64,000 nt of DNA from Rhynchopus sp. YZ270_cl-10 (lineage: Eukaryota > Euglenozoa > Diplonemea > Diplonemida > Diplonemidae), in assembly GCA_964035575.1 (NCBI GenBank), contig OZ037855.1, positions 1,116,001 through 1,180,000 on the forward strand, given 5' to 3'. Of this stretch, positions 39,939 through 50,118 are shown in pieces. The translations under genes were made by a program, and so were the position numbers. Within the stretch, counting starts at the first letter, position 1. Every line of letters starts with the position of its first letter. A model generated the notes under the pieces. It had not been told where the DNA came from and did no database searches. It saw only the letters and a program-made list of their open reading frames with translations.

Positions 39939-40658
39939 AGTAAAACAAGAGCAAAAATAATAAAAAAAACTTCATAAAAACCCCTTTTGAACCCCACTCA
40001 GCCCACACCCTGTAATACCGCATCGTTCATGGAACGCAAAAAAAAACAAAAAAAAAACAAAAAAACAAAAAAACGTTGACTGCTGTGGCAGAACTGACCA
40101 TCAAACGCAAACAATATGTGCACAACGGTGAAGCAAATGACTTAATTTTGTGCGATTTTACCGTTACAAAGCCAACGGTAAAACCAGGAGTCAACTCATT
40201 TATTTCACCTTCGCAGCATATCTCCCCCTCCCCCCTTATTCTGAGGCCTGCCCTGTTTTTCCACAAAATACCTTTTTTTTTGATGTGAAGTACACTGTCA
40301 CGAGAGGGCTTTGTATTTCAAGTCAACTTTTTATTGCCTGCACACCTTTTGGGGTGCATGTTGCAAAAATTTTCATTCTTTTCATTACCTTTTTAATATT
40401 ATACATGATGTGTTGTTTGGGTATAGCGCTCGTGACTAATCCAACCGTGCGAAAGCAAACCTTACAAGCATAATAATATGGAAGGGGGAGTAGATTTGTA
40501 TCAAATGTGCACAAAAAAAGGGTGGGGGGACACAGCTTTCTGGTGGTGATTTAAGGAGGGTGCCTCATCAAGCAAAACAGTATTCCCCCCAAAACCCTAC
40601 ACAATGAAAATAATCTGAGAAAGACAATTCACCTCAAATGTGTTTTGTATTTTTTTCA
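39939..40658. other. Intergenic spacer
   Basis: Open frames of 70-107 codons at 40076-40473 lack a domain and use a TTG or non-ATG start in places. No gene supported. Confidence 0.4.
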
Positions 40659-40707
40659 GTGCCTGCGTCCGCCGATGAACGGTGAAACGTTTGCATTTTC
40701 AACTTCT
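40659..40707 (+). repeat. Mini-hairpin C with extra inner stem
   Basis: GTGCCTGCGTCCGCCGATGA then ACGGTGAAACGTTTGCAT. Inner CCG/CGG stem with loop ATGAA. Confidence 0.6.
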
Positions 40708-40987
40708 CTTTTTCTTTTTCTGTCATATTTTTTTTATCTTTTTGCCGCTTCTTTTGAATAAAAGGAATGCGTTTGTGTATGGGTTCTTTCCCCACGCCTT
40801 TCGTCTGGGTCGTCCAAAATTCCAAAGGATATTGGAAACCTAGTGTGCGAGTTGAAAAAAAAAAAAAATGAAGAAAAACCTTCATCAGAAAACGACTTTT
40901 CTCGAATTAGATTCCGAATGCAGCAAAAAAATAAAATAAAAACGTAAATGAGCCCCCTCACTTATGAGTCCTAGAAAAAAACAGCGA
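40708..40987. other. Spacer
   Basis: AT-rich, nothing supported. Confidence 0.35.
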
Positions 40988-41037
40988 ATAGTGGAGCTCA
41001 TCCTCTGTGTCTACACTAATACAACCAAGTTTTTTAA
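40988..41037 (+). repeat. Mini-hairpin E
   Basis: AGTGGAGCTCATCCTCTGTG then TCTACACTAATACAACCAAG, TTTTTT. Confidence 0.65.
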
Positions 41038-41460
41038 AATAGCATATTACAACATGAAGAAAAATAAACTATACACTATTCAGTGGTCCGACGCGGGCTG
41101 ACCAGGTTTTTGACTTTGTCAACATTTTTTTTTTTTTTTTGAATGTTTTTTTGACTCCGGCCGAATTGAAAAAGTCGGCAAAGTCGGAAAAAGTGGGAAA
41201 AAAAAAAAAAGGGTTTGCAGAGTCGAAAAAGTTGGGTTGGGCTTCAGATTTTCGAAAAAATCAGCTTGACTCTGTCGGATCACTGTCTATGTCTCTTCCA
41301 ACAACTCATCAGCAACAATCAGAAAAAAAAAAAAACAAAAAATTTTTTTTTGTGTTTCGTCGATCAAAGGTGTATCGATGAACCCCTCCCCCTCTCCCCT
41401 CCCTCCCCAGCAATCTTCATCCATGATTCACTCCCCTTTATTACCCAAATAACCCAAGAA

Positions 41461-41500
41461 TAGTGAAGACTGTCTGTGGTAGCTACACTGAACCAAAGAG
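41461..41500 (+). repeat. Mini-hairpin E, diverged
   Basis: AGTGAAGACTGTCTGTGGTA then GCTACACTGAACC. Confidence 0.45.
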
Positions 41501-41564
41501 AACAACAATCATTGCGTACAGAACCTATTCAACAAATATAAGCACAAAAAAGCAAAAAAAGCTG

Positions 41565-41600
41565 CGTGGAGTTCATCCTGGTGTCTACACGTTGTCAGTT
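41565..41600 (+). repeat. Mini-hairpin E, 5' part
   Basis: GTGGAGTTCATCCTGGTGTC then TACACG; tail lost. Confidence 0.5.
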
Positions 41601-42164
41601 TTTTTTTTCAAAAAAAAAAATCTGTTCCTTGAGGTGTCCTTACCCATTTGAATGGCAGCGTATGAAAACGGGTTTATATCGGCAACATACACAAACGGTG
41701 TGGGGACCAGAGGAAAAGGGATGTGGAGAGTGGCAGGTGCTTTATTGCATTGATTGTCTTCTCCTTCCCGTTTTTTTTTTTTCCTTCTTTTTTTCCCTTC
41801 TTTTTTTCTCTTCGGTCGGTGACTAAACGTAGGGAATCACAACCTTTCTCTTGTTATTGTATTTTTTTTTTTTCCTTTTCAAACTGATATTGAATTCTCG
41901 CTTTCCTTCCGTTTTTTTACTCGTCTTATACATCACCTAAACCTATATCGTTAAAAAAAATACAAACAATCGGGGTCCAGAGTTTCATCATTGTCTCATT
42001 GAAAAGCTGCCATCATCCCCTCCCCGGGCTTGAGGGCTGCGTCGTTCTGTACAACAAAAAACAAGCATTGTCTGTCGTGAAAAAAAAAAAAAAGGTCACT
42101 GCGTTTTGCCCAGATCCCTCTTTGTTGACGTGTTGATTTGTAGATAAGCCACAAAAAAAAAAAA
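41601..42164. other. Spacer
   Basis: T-rich; a trace of family A at 41817 (GGTGACTAAACG). No gene. Confidence 0.35.
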
Positions 42165-42219
42165 AGTGGAGCACACTCTAGGGTGGACACTCATACAATC
42201 AAATTTTCAAAAAAAAAAG
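42165..42219 (+). repeat. Mini-hairpin E
   Basis: AGTGGAGCACACTCTAGGGT then GGACACTCATACAATC, AAATTTTC and an A run; near-identical 5' half to 15024. Confidence 0.7.
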
Positions 42220-42233
42220 TTAGTCCTTTTTAA

Positions 42234-42270
42234 AAGGTGATTTTAAGCACAGCGAGGCTTAGGTTCATCT
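42234..42270 (+). repeat. Mini-hairpin A
   Basis: AAGGTGATTTTAAGCACAGC then GAGGCTTAGGTTCATCT. TAAGC/GCTTA stem, loop ACAGCGAG. Starts 15 bases after an E copy. Confidence 0.7.
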
Positions 42271-42474
42271 GCCAAAAAATACCTCAAAATTAAAAGAAAC
42301 TACCAAAAAATGTATCCCAAATTCCCTTCAGGGGGGTGCATGCATGCATGTACCTTGTAGGGGGGCGTTTTTCTTTTTTCTTTTTTCTTTTTGCATCATA
42401 GTTAGTAAAGCGTCTTTTGTGTTCCGGCGCATTTCTAATACGTTCTTTCTACCTTTTTTTTGCTTCTTAAAATC

Positions 42475-42507
42475 AAGGTGACATTAGCATAGTGTCTAGG
42501 TTCATCT
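42475..42507 (+). repeat. Mini-hairpin A, diverged
   Basis: AAGGTGACATTAGCATAGTG then TCTAGGTTCATCTT. Confidence 0.6.
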
Positions 42508-42544
42508 TTTCTTTTTCTCTTTCTCTCTTTTCCCCCCCTCCTTA

Positions 42545-42582
42545 CGTGCTTGCATCCCAGAGGTGTCTGCGACGTTTTTCAC
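42545..42582 (+). repeat. Mini-hairpin C, diverged
   Basis: CGTGCTTGCATCCCAGAGGT then GTCTGCGACGTTTTTCAC. Confidence 0.5.
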
Positions 42583-42864
42583 CCCCCTCTTTTTGTTATT
42601 TTCTGTGCTTGAGAGCACTTTTATATATTCCTGTACTTTCACAGTTTTCTCTTCTTTTTGGATTGTATTTGCATTTTGTTCAGAATAACGCAACGGTCTT
42701 CAGGAACCCTGAGGTGGTCAAGAACTCAGTTCGCAATAGCAACTATCATTACCCGAATCTTATGTAAGGGAGGTTAAAGTGCGCAAACCTCTAGGTAGGT
42801 TTACGACTCCTCCCGAAGCAAAGATTGAACCGAGCAACCAACACCCTTTTTTAAAAAAAATCTA
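42583..42864. other. Spacer
   Basis: No gene; AGATTGAACCGAGC at 42822 resembles a tRNA B box on the other strand but no cloverleaf follows. Confidence 0.35.
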
Positions 42865-42866
42865 TA

Positions 42867-43133
42867 CCTACCCCCCCCCCCCCCGTGTATATGTCCGGAC
42901 CCATTTTGATGTGTATATGTCCGGCACTTTTCTGAAAATTTTCCGGACATATACACATATAGGGGAGATGCCCCGCCAACGTGCGGGGCCGAAAGCTCGG
43001 AATGGGTTTTTGCCGCTGTACACTGTAGTATACTACGGCATGTGCATATGTCCGAAAACATGTGTATATGTCCGAGCCTCGACCAACACGGACATATGCA
43101 CAGGACATATACACGGGGGGGGGGGGGGGTAGG
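42867..43133. mobile_element. Inverted-repeat element with poly-C/poly-G ends
   Basis: Ends CCTACCCCC... then GTGTATATGTCC, inverted at the right end; TA on both sides (42865-42866, 43134-43135). Inside, GTGTATATGTCCG repeats several times in both orientations, so the whole 267 bp can fold on itself. The G/C runs are about 13-15 long. Non-coding MITE-like element. Confidence 0.65.
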
Positions 43134-43169
43134 TACTACAAAAAGTCTTGAGTGTTTTTTTTCGCTGAA

Positions 43170-43215
43170 CAGTGAAGCCTGAAAATAGCCACACTAATAT
43201 CGAACAGATTATAAA
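43170..43215 (+). repeat. Mini-hairpin E, degenerate
   Basis: AGTGAAGCCTGAAAATAGCC then ACACTAATATCGAACAG. Confidence 0.4.
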
Positions 43216-43614
43216 ATAGCTGCAATCCAAAATAAAATGAGCTAGACCAAAAAAAAATTTTTTTTTTCTTTTCGAAACATATTTATATCCTCCTCCATCA
43301 CCCTCTCTCTCTGCATCCCTATCCAGCAAAGCTCTTTTCTTCTCCAAGCTGTCGAAAGGACATTGGTGGATACCACCTCCCCTCTCTCCCCCCCACTCCC
43401 CCTTTCCCACACTTCCCTGCCAACGATATGTAGGTGCATTTCGTCACCGCTGTAGCAAAAAAAAAAAAAAGCCAAAGAAGTGATTGTCGATACAACAACA
43501 AATGCGACAACCTTTGTTTGTATTACCCCGTCCCCCCCCTTACATCCGTCCTGCTCACAGGAACTACCAAGTTTTTTTTTTTCAAACAGTTTTTTTTTTT
43601 AAATCCCTTCTGTA

Positions 43615-44287
43615 CCGTTTTGCACCCAACCCGTTTCGGCCCAACCGGGCCCGGTCACACCCAGTAACGTCCAGCCCATCGAGGCCTATGTACAGCCCAT
43701 ATGCAGCCCAGGTGCACCCAATTCTGCCCATCTGGGGCAGAATTACGCCCACGGAACACCCACCTAACAAGGGCAGGTTTCTGAGTGGAAATAAATCAGG
43801 GAGAGCAGAGTCAAAAAACCTTACCGTGCTCCCTGCAGCACAGAAGTTTGGGGGGGGTTTTTTTTTTGGCAATCCACCCGGGGTTGATGAACGCAACAAA
43901 CCGACGTGCGCTGTATGCGCTGCACGTGTGCGGGACCCTGTAGGGCCCACACAATGTTCTAACACCCCAGATCGTGTTTCATACCCGGGTATGGGCCCAA
44001 AAACCCACCAAAATAGGTGAAACTGCATTGTGTTCCTCAAACCCGCAACGTGTTTCAACAGGAAAACCATGCGGTGTGCATCACCTTTTTGGGGTTTCAA
44101 ACCAAAAACCGGTTTGTGGGTCCGCAGCCACCTTTTGCGTCGGAGTGTCAGACATGCAACACAGTCAGTTTTTTGGGTGCGAAACGACCGGGAAAACAGC
44201 TCAAAAGGATAAAAGGGCACTTTTGCCCACCTGAGCCCACGTACAACCCACACCCATTTACAGCCAACGTACATTGGGGTAAAACGG
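43615..44287. mobile_element. 673-bp TA-flanked element, CCGTTTT ends
   Basis: Left end CCGTTTTGCACCCAA and right end (inverse) CCGTTTTACCCCAA, TA on both sides (43613-43614, 44288-44289). The interior is C-rich with recurring GCCCA/ACCCA blocks. Long frames exist on both strands (236 and 178 codons) but overlap and show no domain; I read them as a by-product of composition. Non-autonomous. Confidence 0.55.
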
Positions 44288-44456
44288 TACACTTTCGGCG
44301 GTTACTCATACGACACTCCTTTTTCAAAACAATTAGTGAAAACTGTTTACGCTGCAGTTTTTTTTTTTAACTCTGATTATTAAAAATTAGATGTGTATTG
44401 TGCTCTGTGATGATTTTGTTGTTATTGTTGTTGTTGTTGTTGTTTTTTTAATGTAA

Positions 44457-44489
44457 AAGGTGACGTCCTAAGCAGGCTTAGGTTCATCT
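44457..44489 (+). repeat. Mini-hairpin A with minimal loop
   Basis: AAGGTGACGTCCTAAGCAGG then CTTAGGTTCATCT. CTAAGC/GCTTAG stem closes a two-base loop; outer arms intact. Confidence 0.65.
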
Positions 44490-44571
44490 AGACAGCTTTT
44501 TTTCTCTTTTATTTTCCTCTCTTTTTTTTTTCTTTTTTTTTTCTTTTTTGGCGCTGTGGATGCCAATTCCC

Positions 44572-44608
44572 AGATGAATGTGTCTTTTCGAGGCATTCAT
44601 CACATCTT
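44572..44608 (+). repeat. Mini-hairpin B with strong stem
   Basis: GATGAATG pairs perfectly with CATTCATC around TGTCTTTTCGAGG; GAGGC core kept; T-rich tail. Confidence 0.55.
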
Positions 44609-44965
44609 CTTTTTAGGAAAAAATGTGTTCAGATCTTGGGGGATTTTTGATACAAGAGTATTTAGTCAATGGAGTCAAAAAAAAAAAATCCACCTTAGAT
44701 CTCTCCTTCTCTTTTTCTCTATCGCTTTCTCTATTTTGATTTTATTTAAATACTTAGTGATGAAGATGGCCAGCATGTAGGCGATTTTCCCTCTCCCCCC
44801 TTTTTTGTGGAAATGATATCACTGCCTTGAGCGGCTCCTTCATTTTTTCTTTTCTTTTTTTCTTTTTTTTTTTTTTTTTCAGGAAAAAAAACACTGATTT
44901 TCTGTGTTCTGTACCCATAAGACATGCTTTACCTCTCTCTCTCTCTCTCAACTTCTTTATTTTTA

Positions 44966-44997
44966 AAGGTGGCAAAGTACAGTGTTGCTTGGGTCAT
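44966..44997 (+). repeat. Mini-hairpin A, diverged
   Basis: AAGGTGGCAAAGTACAGTGT then TGCTTGGGTCAT, followed by an ~19-base T run. Confidence 0.5.
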
Positions 44998-45032
44998 TTT
45001 TTTTTTTTTTTTTTTTTTGAGATAGTTGCGCG

Positions 45033-45592
45033 CAGGGGACATTGGTAGTTTGAGATTTTGAAAAAAAAGCCGGTGTGAGCCAAAAAAGCCGGTGTGAGGC
45101 AATTTTTTTTTCCCCACGCATTTTTGGCAGAGACCTCCACAACTCTTTCCCCTCCGCGCCCTTGTCTAACCATATGACATCAAAACTTTTCTGGCGAAGC
45201 CACGGTACGCAACATTTCAAAAATTGTGACATAAAATCGCACGCTTGTATAGCCAAACTATGGTAAAGGTAGCTGTGACTATGGCATAGGGTAGAGCTGT
45301 GGGCTACCGCTCGTCATTTTTAGCTGCGCCGCAGGCGCACGGTACGCTACTTTTTTATGAGAGTTGCGAACATCTATTTCTTTTGATTGAACGGACCGAT
45401 TGGTCTTTATGGTGGGGTCACATGCACATAAGAAACCGCTACAGATGTGGTTGTAGCCTTGTATGAGGAGATAAAATTCAGAAAAAAATTCAAAAATCCG
45501 CCTTTTTCTTTTTTTTTTTTTTTTTTCTCAAAATCCCACACCGGCTTAGCCGGTGTGGCCACACCGGCACACCGGCATACTAATGTCCCCTG
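45033..45592. mobile_element. Non-autonomous hAT element with perfect 8-bp TSD
   Basis: Ends CAGGGGACATTGGTA and (inverse) CAGGGGACATTAGTA, one mismatch in 15, with the CAGGG start typical of hAT transposons. Direct repeats GTTGCGCG at 45025-45032 and 45593-45600 are a perfect 8-bp target duplication. GCCGGTGTG repeats lie just inside both ends, like hAT subterminal binding sites. Interior ~400 bp has no recognisable transposase. Perfect duplication suggests a fairly recent insertion. Confidence 0.85.
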
Positions 45593-45600
45593 GTTGCGCG

Positions 45601-46320
45601 TGTCGTGGGAGACCAGTTCATTCTTCAAAGTTTGTTTCTCTCTCTTTTGCATTTTTTTTTTTTTTTTTGTTTTTGTTTTTTGTTTTTTGAAAATAGTATT
45701 TGCTTTTAAGGAATGACGTAGAAAAGTAACAAAACTTTTCGCATCATTGACGACTTCCGACGGGAGAAAAAAAAAACCCAGCCGCAAAATTCCCGTCAAT
45801 TTATTTTTTGCACATCAAATTGACAAAAAGGAAATATAATGGACAGAACAGGAAATGCCCACAATATTGTTTTATTTTCACTGAAAATGCTAATGACATC
45901 AACCTTTTTTGAGGCGAAAAAAACGAAAAAAAAATTCCTGTTTATGTCTTCCTTTTTTTTGTTCTTGATTCCACATTCATAATATTATTGTGTCGGATTC
46001 TATTCGATTTTTTCACTGCAAAAAAGCGAAAAACAATTCTCTCGGGATAAAACGCGGCACAGGGAGGGGGATTGAACACGCACGCATACAAAAAAAAAAA
46101 TTGTCTTCTCCCCCATTGTTTTCAACATAATCAATACCCCCCTTCTTCCTCCACAACCACCTTCAGAACAATACACGCACACTTCTATACAAAAGAGCTT
46201 TTTACCAGATCCACCAGAGTACAGCAAAAGAGTTGCTTGAAGAGGCACATAGGATAAACAAAGGGGAGAAGAGGGGGCTTTTGCAGGGAGGAAAGGAAAG
46301 AAGAAAAGACGACGACCATC
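45601..46320. other. Spacer upstream of the RMxSVT gene
   Basis: T/A-rich, no gene or mini-hairpin recognised. The last 60 bases are purine-rich (GGAGGAAAGGAAAGAAGA) and form the likely leader of the 46321 gene. Confidence 0.4.
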
Positions 46321-46929
46321 ATGGAACCTAACAGCCCCAAGCCCGGTGTCCCCAGGATGAACAGCGTGACCAGTGCGTGCTGCAGCGGGCAGGACCGCGA
46401 GCCCCAAAGGGACTCCCCGACACCTGGTCTCAAAAGAATGCACAGCGTCACTGCGAACGTCGCGCCAGCAACGCCTTCTGTCGACGGAGTGCCAGCAGGG
46501 GTATGTTTTTTTCACAATAAATACGACTATTTCAACTTTTGAATGTGGCAAAAAAAGAGCAAAAAAAAAAAAAAAATATGGAGCGCGGAGGTGAGAAGTG
46601 CGAGAGAAAGTCTGCATTTGCATTGTGCCCAGCAAAAATTGTCGTTTTTTTGAAGAATTTTCCAAAAAATATGCTATACCCCCTATGACTGGACCCAACT
46701 CCCCTCACTATTTTTTCCCTCTTTTTTGACCCAGAAACCACGCGCTTTTTGAACCTTTTTATCCAAAATACTCCTTTTTAGGGAGCCCCCCCTTTCAAAC
46801 GTTTCTCTCTCTTTGCAGAACATTGAAGAAGAGCAGCACTCACCTAACGCAAAGCTCCCACGGATGCACAGCGTCACAGCCGCTGCAGCACCACGGTCAC
46901 CCAAACTGGTTCCCGCAGGCCCACACTAA
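46321..46929 (+). CDS. Small protein with three RMxSVT repeats (two exons)
   Basis: Predicted 96-residue protein from exons 46321-46500 (60 codons, phase 0) and 46819-46929. Three repeats: GVPRMNSVTSACC, GLKRMHSVTANVAP and, encoded by exon 2, KLPRMHSVTAAAAP. Each has R-x-x-S with a hydrophobic residue two to three positions before the Arg, a typical basophilic-kinase (AMPK/CaMK/PKA-like) phosphorylation context. The third repeat appearing only after splicing is strong internal support for the intron. No membrane segment or signal; probably disordered. Function unknown; a phospho-regulated or 14-3-3-type ligand is a guess. Confidence 0.7.
46501..46818 (+). other. Intron in the RMxSVT gene
   Basis: 318 bases, donor GTATGTTTTT directly after codon 60, acceptor after CTCTCTCTTTGCAG. 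T-rich throughout, much like the intergenic spacers. Removes an early in-frame stop at 46540. Confidence 0.7.
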
Positions 46930-47258
46930 CTACCTTGAATCTCCCCATTTTTGTATTTTTCAAATTTTCTTCAAAAAAAAAAAAAAAAATCACAAAAACA
47001 AAAACAAAAAGCAAAAAAAGAAATAAACAAAAATAATGCACACATAGCCGCAAAATGTGTTCATAGTTTTGATCTTGCAGGTGTATGAAATTGGGGATAA
47101 ACTAAAAAAAGAGGGGGAAGGTATTATCTGTTTCTAGCAGTCTGTCCATGTTGGGGGGAAGGGGGGTTATTGTGTGACTACACGACTGTGCAGTAAATGA
47201 ATTGACTTGTGGTTTCACCGTTGGTTAACAATAGTGAAACCACAAGGCAAGCCAGATA
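46930..47258. other. Spacer
   Basis: A-rich then mixed; CACAAGGC/TTGTGGTTTCAC traces form a weak inverted repeat around 47208-47246. No gene. Confidence 0.35.
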
Positions 47259-47362
47259 CCGTATTCGTACAAATTATCGACCGTACTAATGTTCGTTACC
47301 TTTTTCAGGATTTTTTCTAGAAGTTCGACCTTTTTTTTTTACGATAATTTGTACGAATACGG
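47259..47362. mobile_element. MITE, TA-flanked, copy 2 of CCGTATTCGTAC type
   Basis: CCGTATTCGTACAAATTATC at both inverted ends, TA at 47257-47258 and 47363-47364. Interior GTTCGNNACCTTT... GAAGTTCGACC matches the copy at 5101. Confidence 0.75.
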
Positions 47363-47700
47363 TACTTCACCGTCGTGTATGGTGTTGTTGTTGTTGTTTT
47401 TTGATATGGGAGCGTCCGCGAAAGACCCCCCCCTAAAGCTAACATCCGTGCTTATTGGTATTTCACTAATTAAAATTTTGGTATTTTATAAGATTTTTTT
47501 TTAAAATGAACTCAGAGTTAAGTTTCTGAGTTCATTAAAAAAAAAATCGGTGAAAAATTCCGAGTAGGTATTAATTTAGATAGGAAAAGCTATGTCAACA
47601 GCTATGTGTCCCCTTATTTTACCTGTAAATACTAAGGATATACAAGGAAATCCTCACAAACACCCATATAACCACCCACAGAACAACACAACAGGGGGAA

Positions 47701-47961
47701 ATGGAATCAGCAGCCAAAGCATTCGCTCAGGAGCTGAAAACCCGGCCTTTCCGAGGCCTAAAAAACTTCGCCGAGCTGCAGGTGTATGCAGGGGTTCACT
47801 GGCAGGGGGACAAAGGGTGGGACGCGAGGAGCTGGATGCGCGAGGTGTGGAGCTCGAAGCATATGTCTCTCCATATGCAGAAGACAACCACCAGGAGAAA
47901 AGGGGTGTCCGCCGTTTACTACTCCTGTAGTTGCATCACCGGCACCCCAGGAGGACAATGA
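47701..47961 (+). CDS. Unknown small protein inside the long-TIR element
   Basis: 86 codons: MESAAKAFAQELKTRPF..., then LKNFAELQVYAGVHWQGD and WDARSWMREVW, a plausible folded start. The last part looks less protein-like; a neighbouring frame reads an acidic, Glu-rich stretch (QEDNESETKEEEEEQADN) up to 48010, so the gene may be broken or spliced. No family recognised; presumably element-encoded. Confidence 0.35.
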   Translation: MESAAKAFAQELKTRPFRGLKNFAELQVYAGVHWQGDKGWDARSWMREVWSSKHMSLHMQKTTTRRKGVSAVYYSCSCITGTPGGQ

Positions 47962-48424
47962 GAGCGAGACGAAGGAGGAAGAGGAGGAACAGGCGGACAA
48001 TTGTCTGTAACTCTTGGAGAGACTCATCACAGAGGTCAATAGGGTCACTCAAAAAAGGGGGGTTTCTGCGAGAAAGTCGGCGTCGCCGCAGACGACCCGG
48101 ATCGTGAAGCTCTTTCGCGCTCTATTTAGAGTGTTCGGAGGGGGCGACAAGCCTCCACCCCCCTTTCCTCCCCCCCCCCTAGGGGGGTCCGTCCGGCCGT
48201 TTTTGCTGTCCCAAACCACTTTTTTTTGTAAAAACCCGCGAAAAACCCGAAAAAACACCTCAAAACACCCCCAAACCCCCAAAAAATCACCCAAAATCAC
48301 GAAAAACACACTTTTGAGCACTATTTCGCACTTTTTTCTGATTTTTTGGTGTTTTTTCCCGCTTTTTCCGCCTTTTTCCATGGAATTATACCCCCTAATA
48401 TTGCCTATAGAATCCCTGTACTGC

Positions 48425-48568
48425 TCACTGAGACAGCATAGCGACCAGAGGCTCCTTATTCATCGTACCGGTGTCTTCGTCGTCAAGGGGTGCACAATCT
48501 GCCGCAAATTCCTGCAACTCTGTCTTTGTGAAGAGATGAAGCACTTTAGTGTTGTACTTTTCAAGTTG
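48425..48568 (-). pseudogene. SAP-like remnant inside the long-TIR element
   Basis: 47 minus-strand codons between stops: LFTKTELQEFAADC, then GTMNKEPLVAML. The helix-turn-helix pattern and spacing recall SAP DNA-binding domains, which occur in some transposon proteins. Weak; too short and isolated to be a gene. Confidence 0.3.
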
Positions 48569-50118
48569 CTACTTCTGGGTGCTTTGCATGGACCTGCCTT
48601 TGTGGTGCGCTTGGTGTATCCTGCGGCAAGTTCTTCCCTTGAGAGATACGGAACCCAACCTAGACTGTAGAGGATGTCTAGGTTTCAGCGACAGTGGGTC
48701 GGTGTTGTCGGGGTGCTGGCTCCTTCCGTGGTGGCTTGCAACTTGGTCAAGGACACCGACAACGGATTCGCACGAATCATTGGTCATAGGAGGAGGCAAA
48801 TAAGGCTTTACTGCACTTAGGCACAGGGTACGTTGTCATTTTTAGGGACCAAAAAGCCCCAGTAAGTGTTGCAAGTGCGATTTTCCGCAGCTCGGGAGGT
48901 CTGTCAGGCAGTTCGGAGGGATTTAGACACTTCTGCGACTGCCTGAATACGCCTTTTAGGGTTTTTATTTTGGGTGCGAAATACGTCAAAATGATGGGGG
49001 GAAATACCGTTATTTTAAGCGTTGCAGACACAAAAACACCCTCAAAAACCCCCCAGGGACCCCAAAAAGCTGCAAAATCCACACATTTCCACCTCGGGAC
49101 CTCATTGGAGGTGGACCGAGGTGGTTTTTTGGTGTTTTGAATGAATTGGTATTATTTTTTTTTTGGTAAATAAGTGGTCTTCTGCTAGGCGTTGCATAGC
49201 CGTTGCTTAAGTGTTGCATAAGTGTTGCATGGCCTATAAAACCCTCCCAAGTGCTCGAAATGCTATTTTTCACCCTACATGAGGTCTGGGGGACATTTTC
49301 CTGGGTATTTGGACACCATTCCGACTACCTTGGCACTTTTTTGGGGGTTTTCAGGTACAAAAAAAGTCAAAAAAGTGACTAAAAAAAGGGTACTTTTAAG
49401 CGTTTGGGGCACACACACCCACTGCAAAATGCATCTGGGACCCACACAGGACCCCTAAAAGCTGTAAAAACTATATATTTCCACCCTGGGACCCCACCGG
49501 ATGTGGACTGGGGTGTTTTTCGGGTGTCTAGAAGGATTTTTGTCTGATTGGAGAATTTTTTTGGTAAGTGTTGCATTTTGGCCCATGTTGATGACGATTT
49601 GATGACGCTATTTTTGGAGATTTTTCACAAAAAACCGATTTTTTTTAACCAGGAAAGTCTCTGTAGAGGTTGTCAGGTGGTTTAATGGGATATTTTCGTG
49701 ATCCCCAGGGCGATTTGCGGCCAGGTACGACCTTTTTAGTGGGTTTCTTCACCTAAATTTCAAAAAAATGGGTTTGGGACAGCAAATCCTTAAGGAATTC
49801 CTTCTACGTGGACCCCCCTATCCCCCCCCCCCCCCCCCCTTTTTGGTAATGGGTTTAGAGACAGATATTAGTGAATTCCTTCCTATATCCTTAGTATTTA
49901 CAGGTAAAATATGGGGACACATAGCTGTTGACATAGCTTTTCCTATCTAAATTAATACCTACTCGGAATTTTTCACCGATTTTTTTTTTAATGAACTCAG
50001 AAACTTAACTCTGAGTTCATTTTAAAAAAAAATCTTATAAAATACCAAAATGTTAATTAGTGAAATACCAATAAGCATGGATGTTAGCTTTAGGGGGGGG
50101 TCTTTCGCGGACGCTGCC

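Larger units (their letters stand above)
47408..50118. mobile_element. 2.7 kb element with ~245-bp terminal inverted repeats
   Basis: Left end GGGAGCGTCCGCGAAAGACC (47408-47652) is inverted at 49872-50118 (GGCAGCGTCCGCGAAAGACC), with near identity for about 245 bp. ATAT occurs on both sides and may be a 4-bp duplication. Inside: a small plus-strand frame (47701), a minus-strand SAP-like stretch (48425-48568) and a ~200-bp degenerate direct repeat (48990-49200 with 49370-49590, sharing TTTCCACC and GGGACC blocks). No transposase recognised, so probably non-autonomous or from an unfamiliar superfamily. Similar termini at 10269 and 28706 suggest a wider family. Confidence 0.75.

Noticed and set aside
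39389-39960. Arg-Thr and Tyr-Val dipeptide repeat frames
   Set aside because: Produced by the TACGTG hexamer array.
43582-44292. A 236-codon minus-strand frame
   Set aside because: It coincides almost exactly with a TA-flanked C-rich non-coding element, overlaps an equally open plus frame, and shows no domain.
45033-45592. Transposase remnant inside the 560-bp hAT element
   Set aside because: A minus frame (FDVIWLDKGAEGKELWRSL) is faintly reminiscent of hAT proteins but too short and weak to call.
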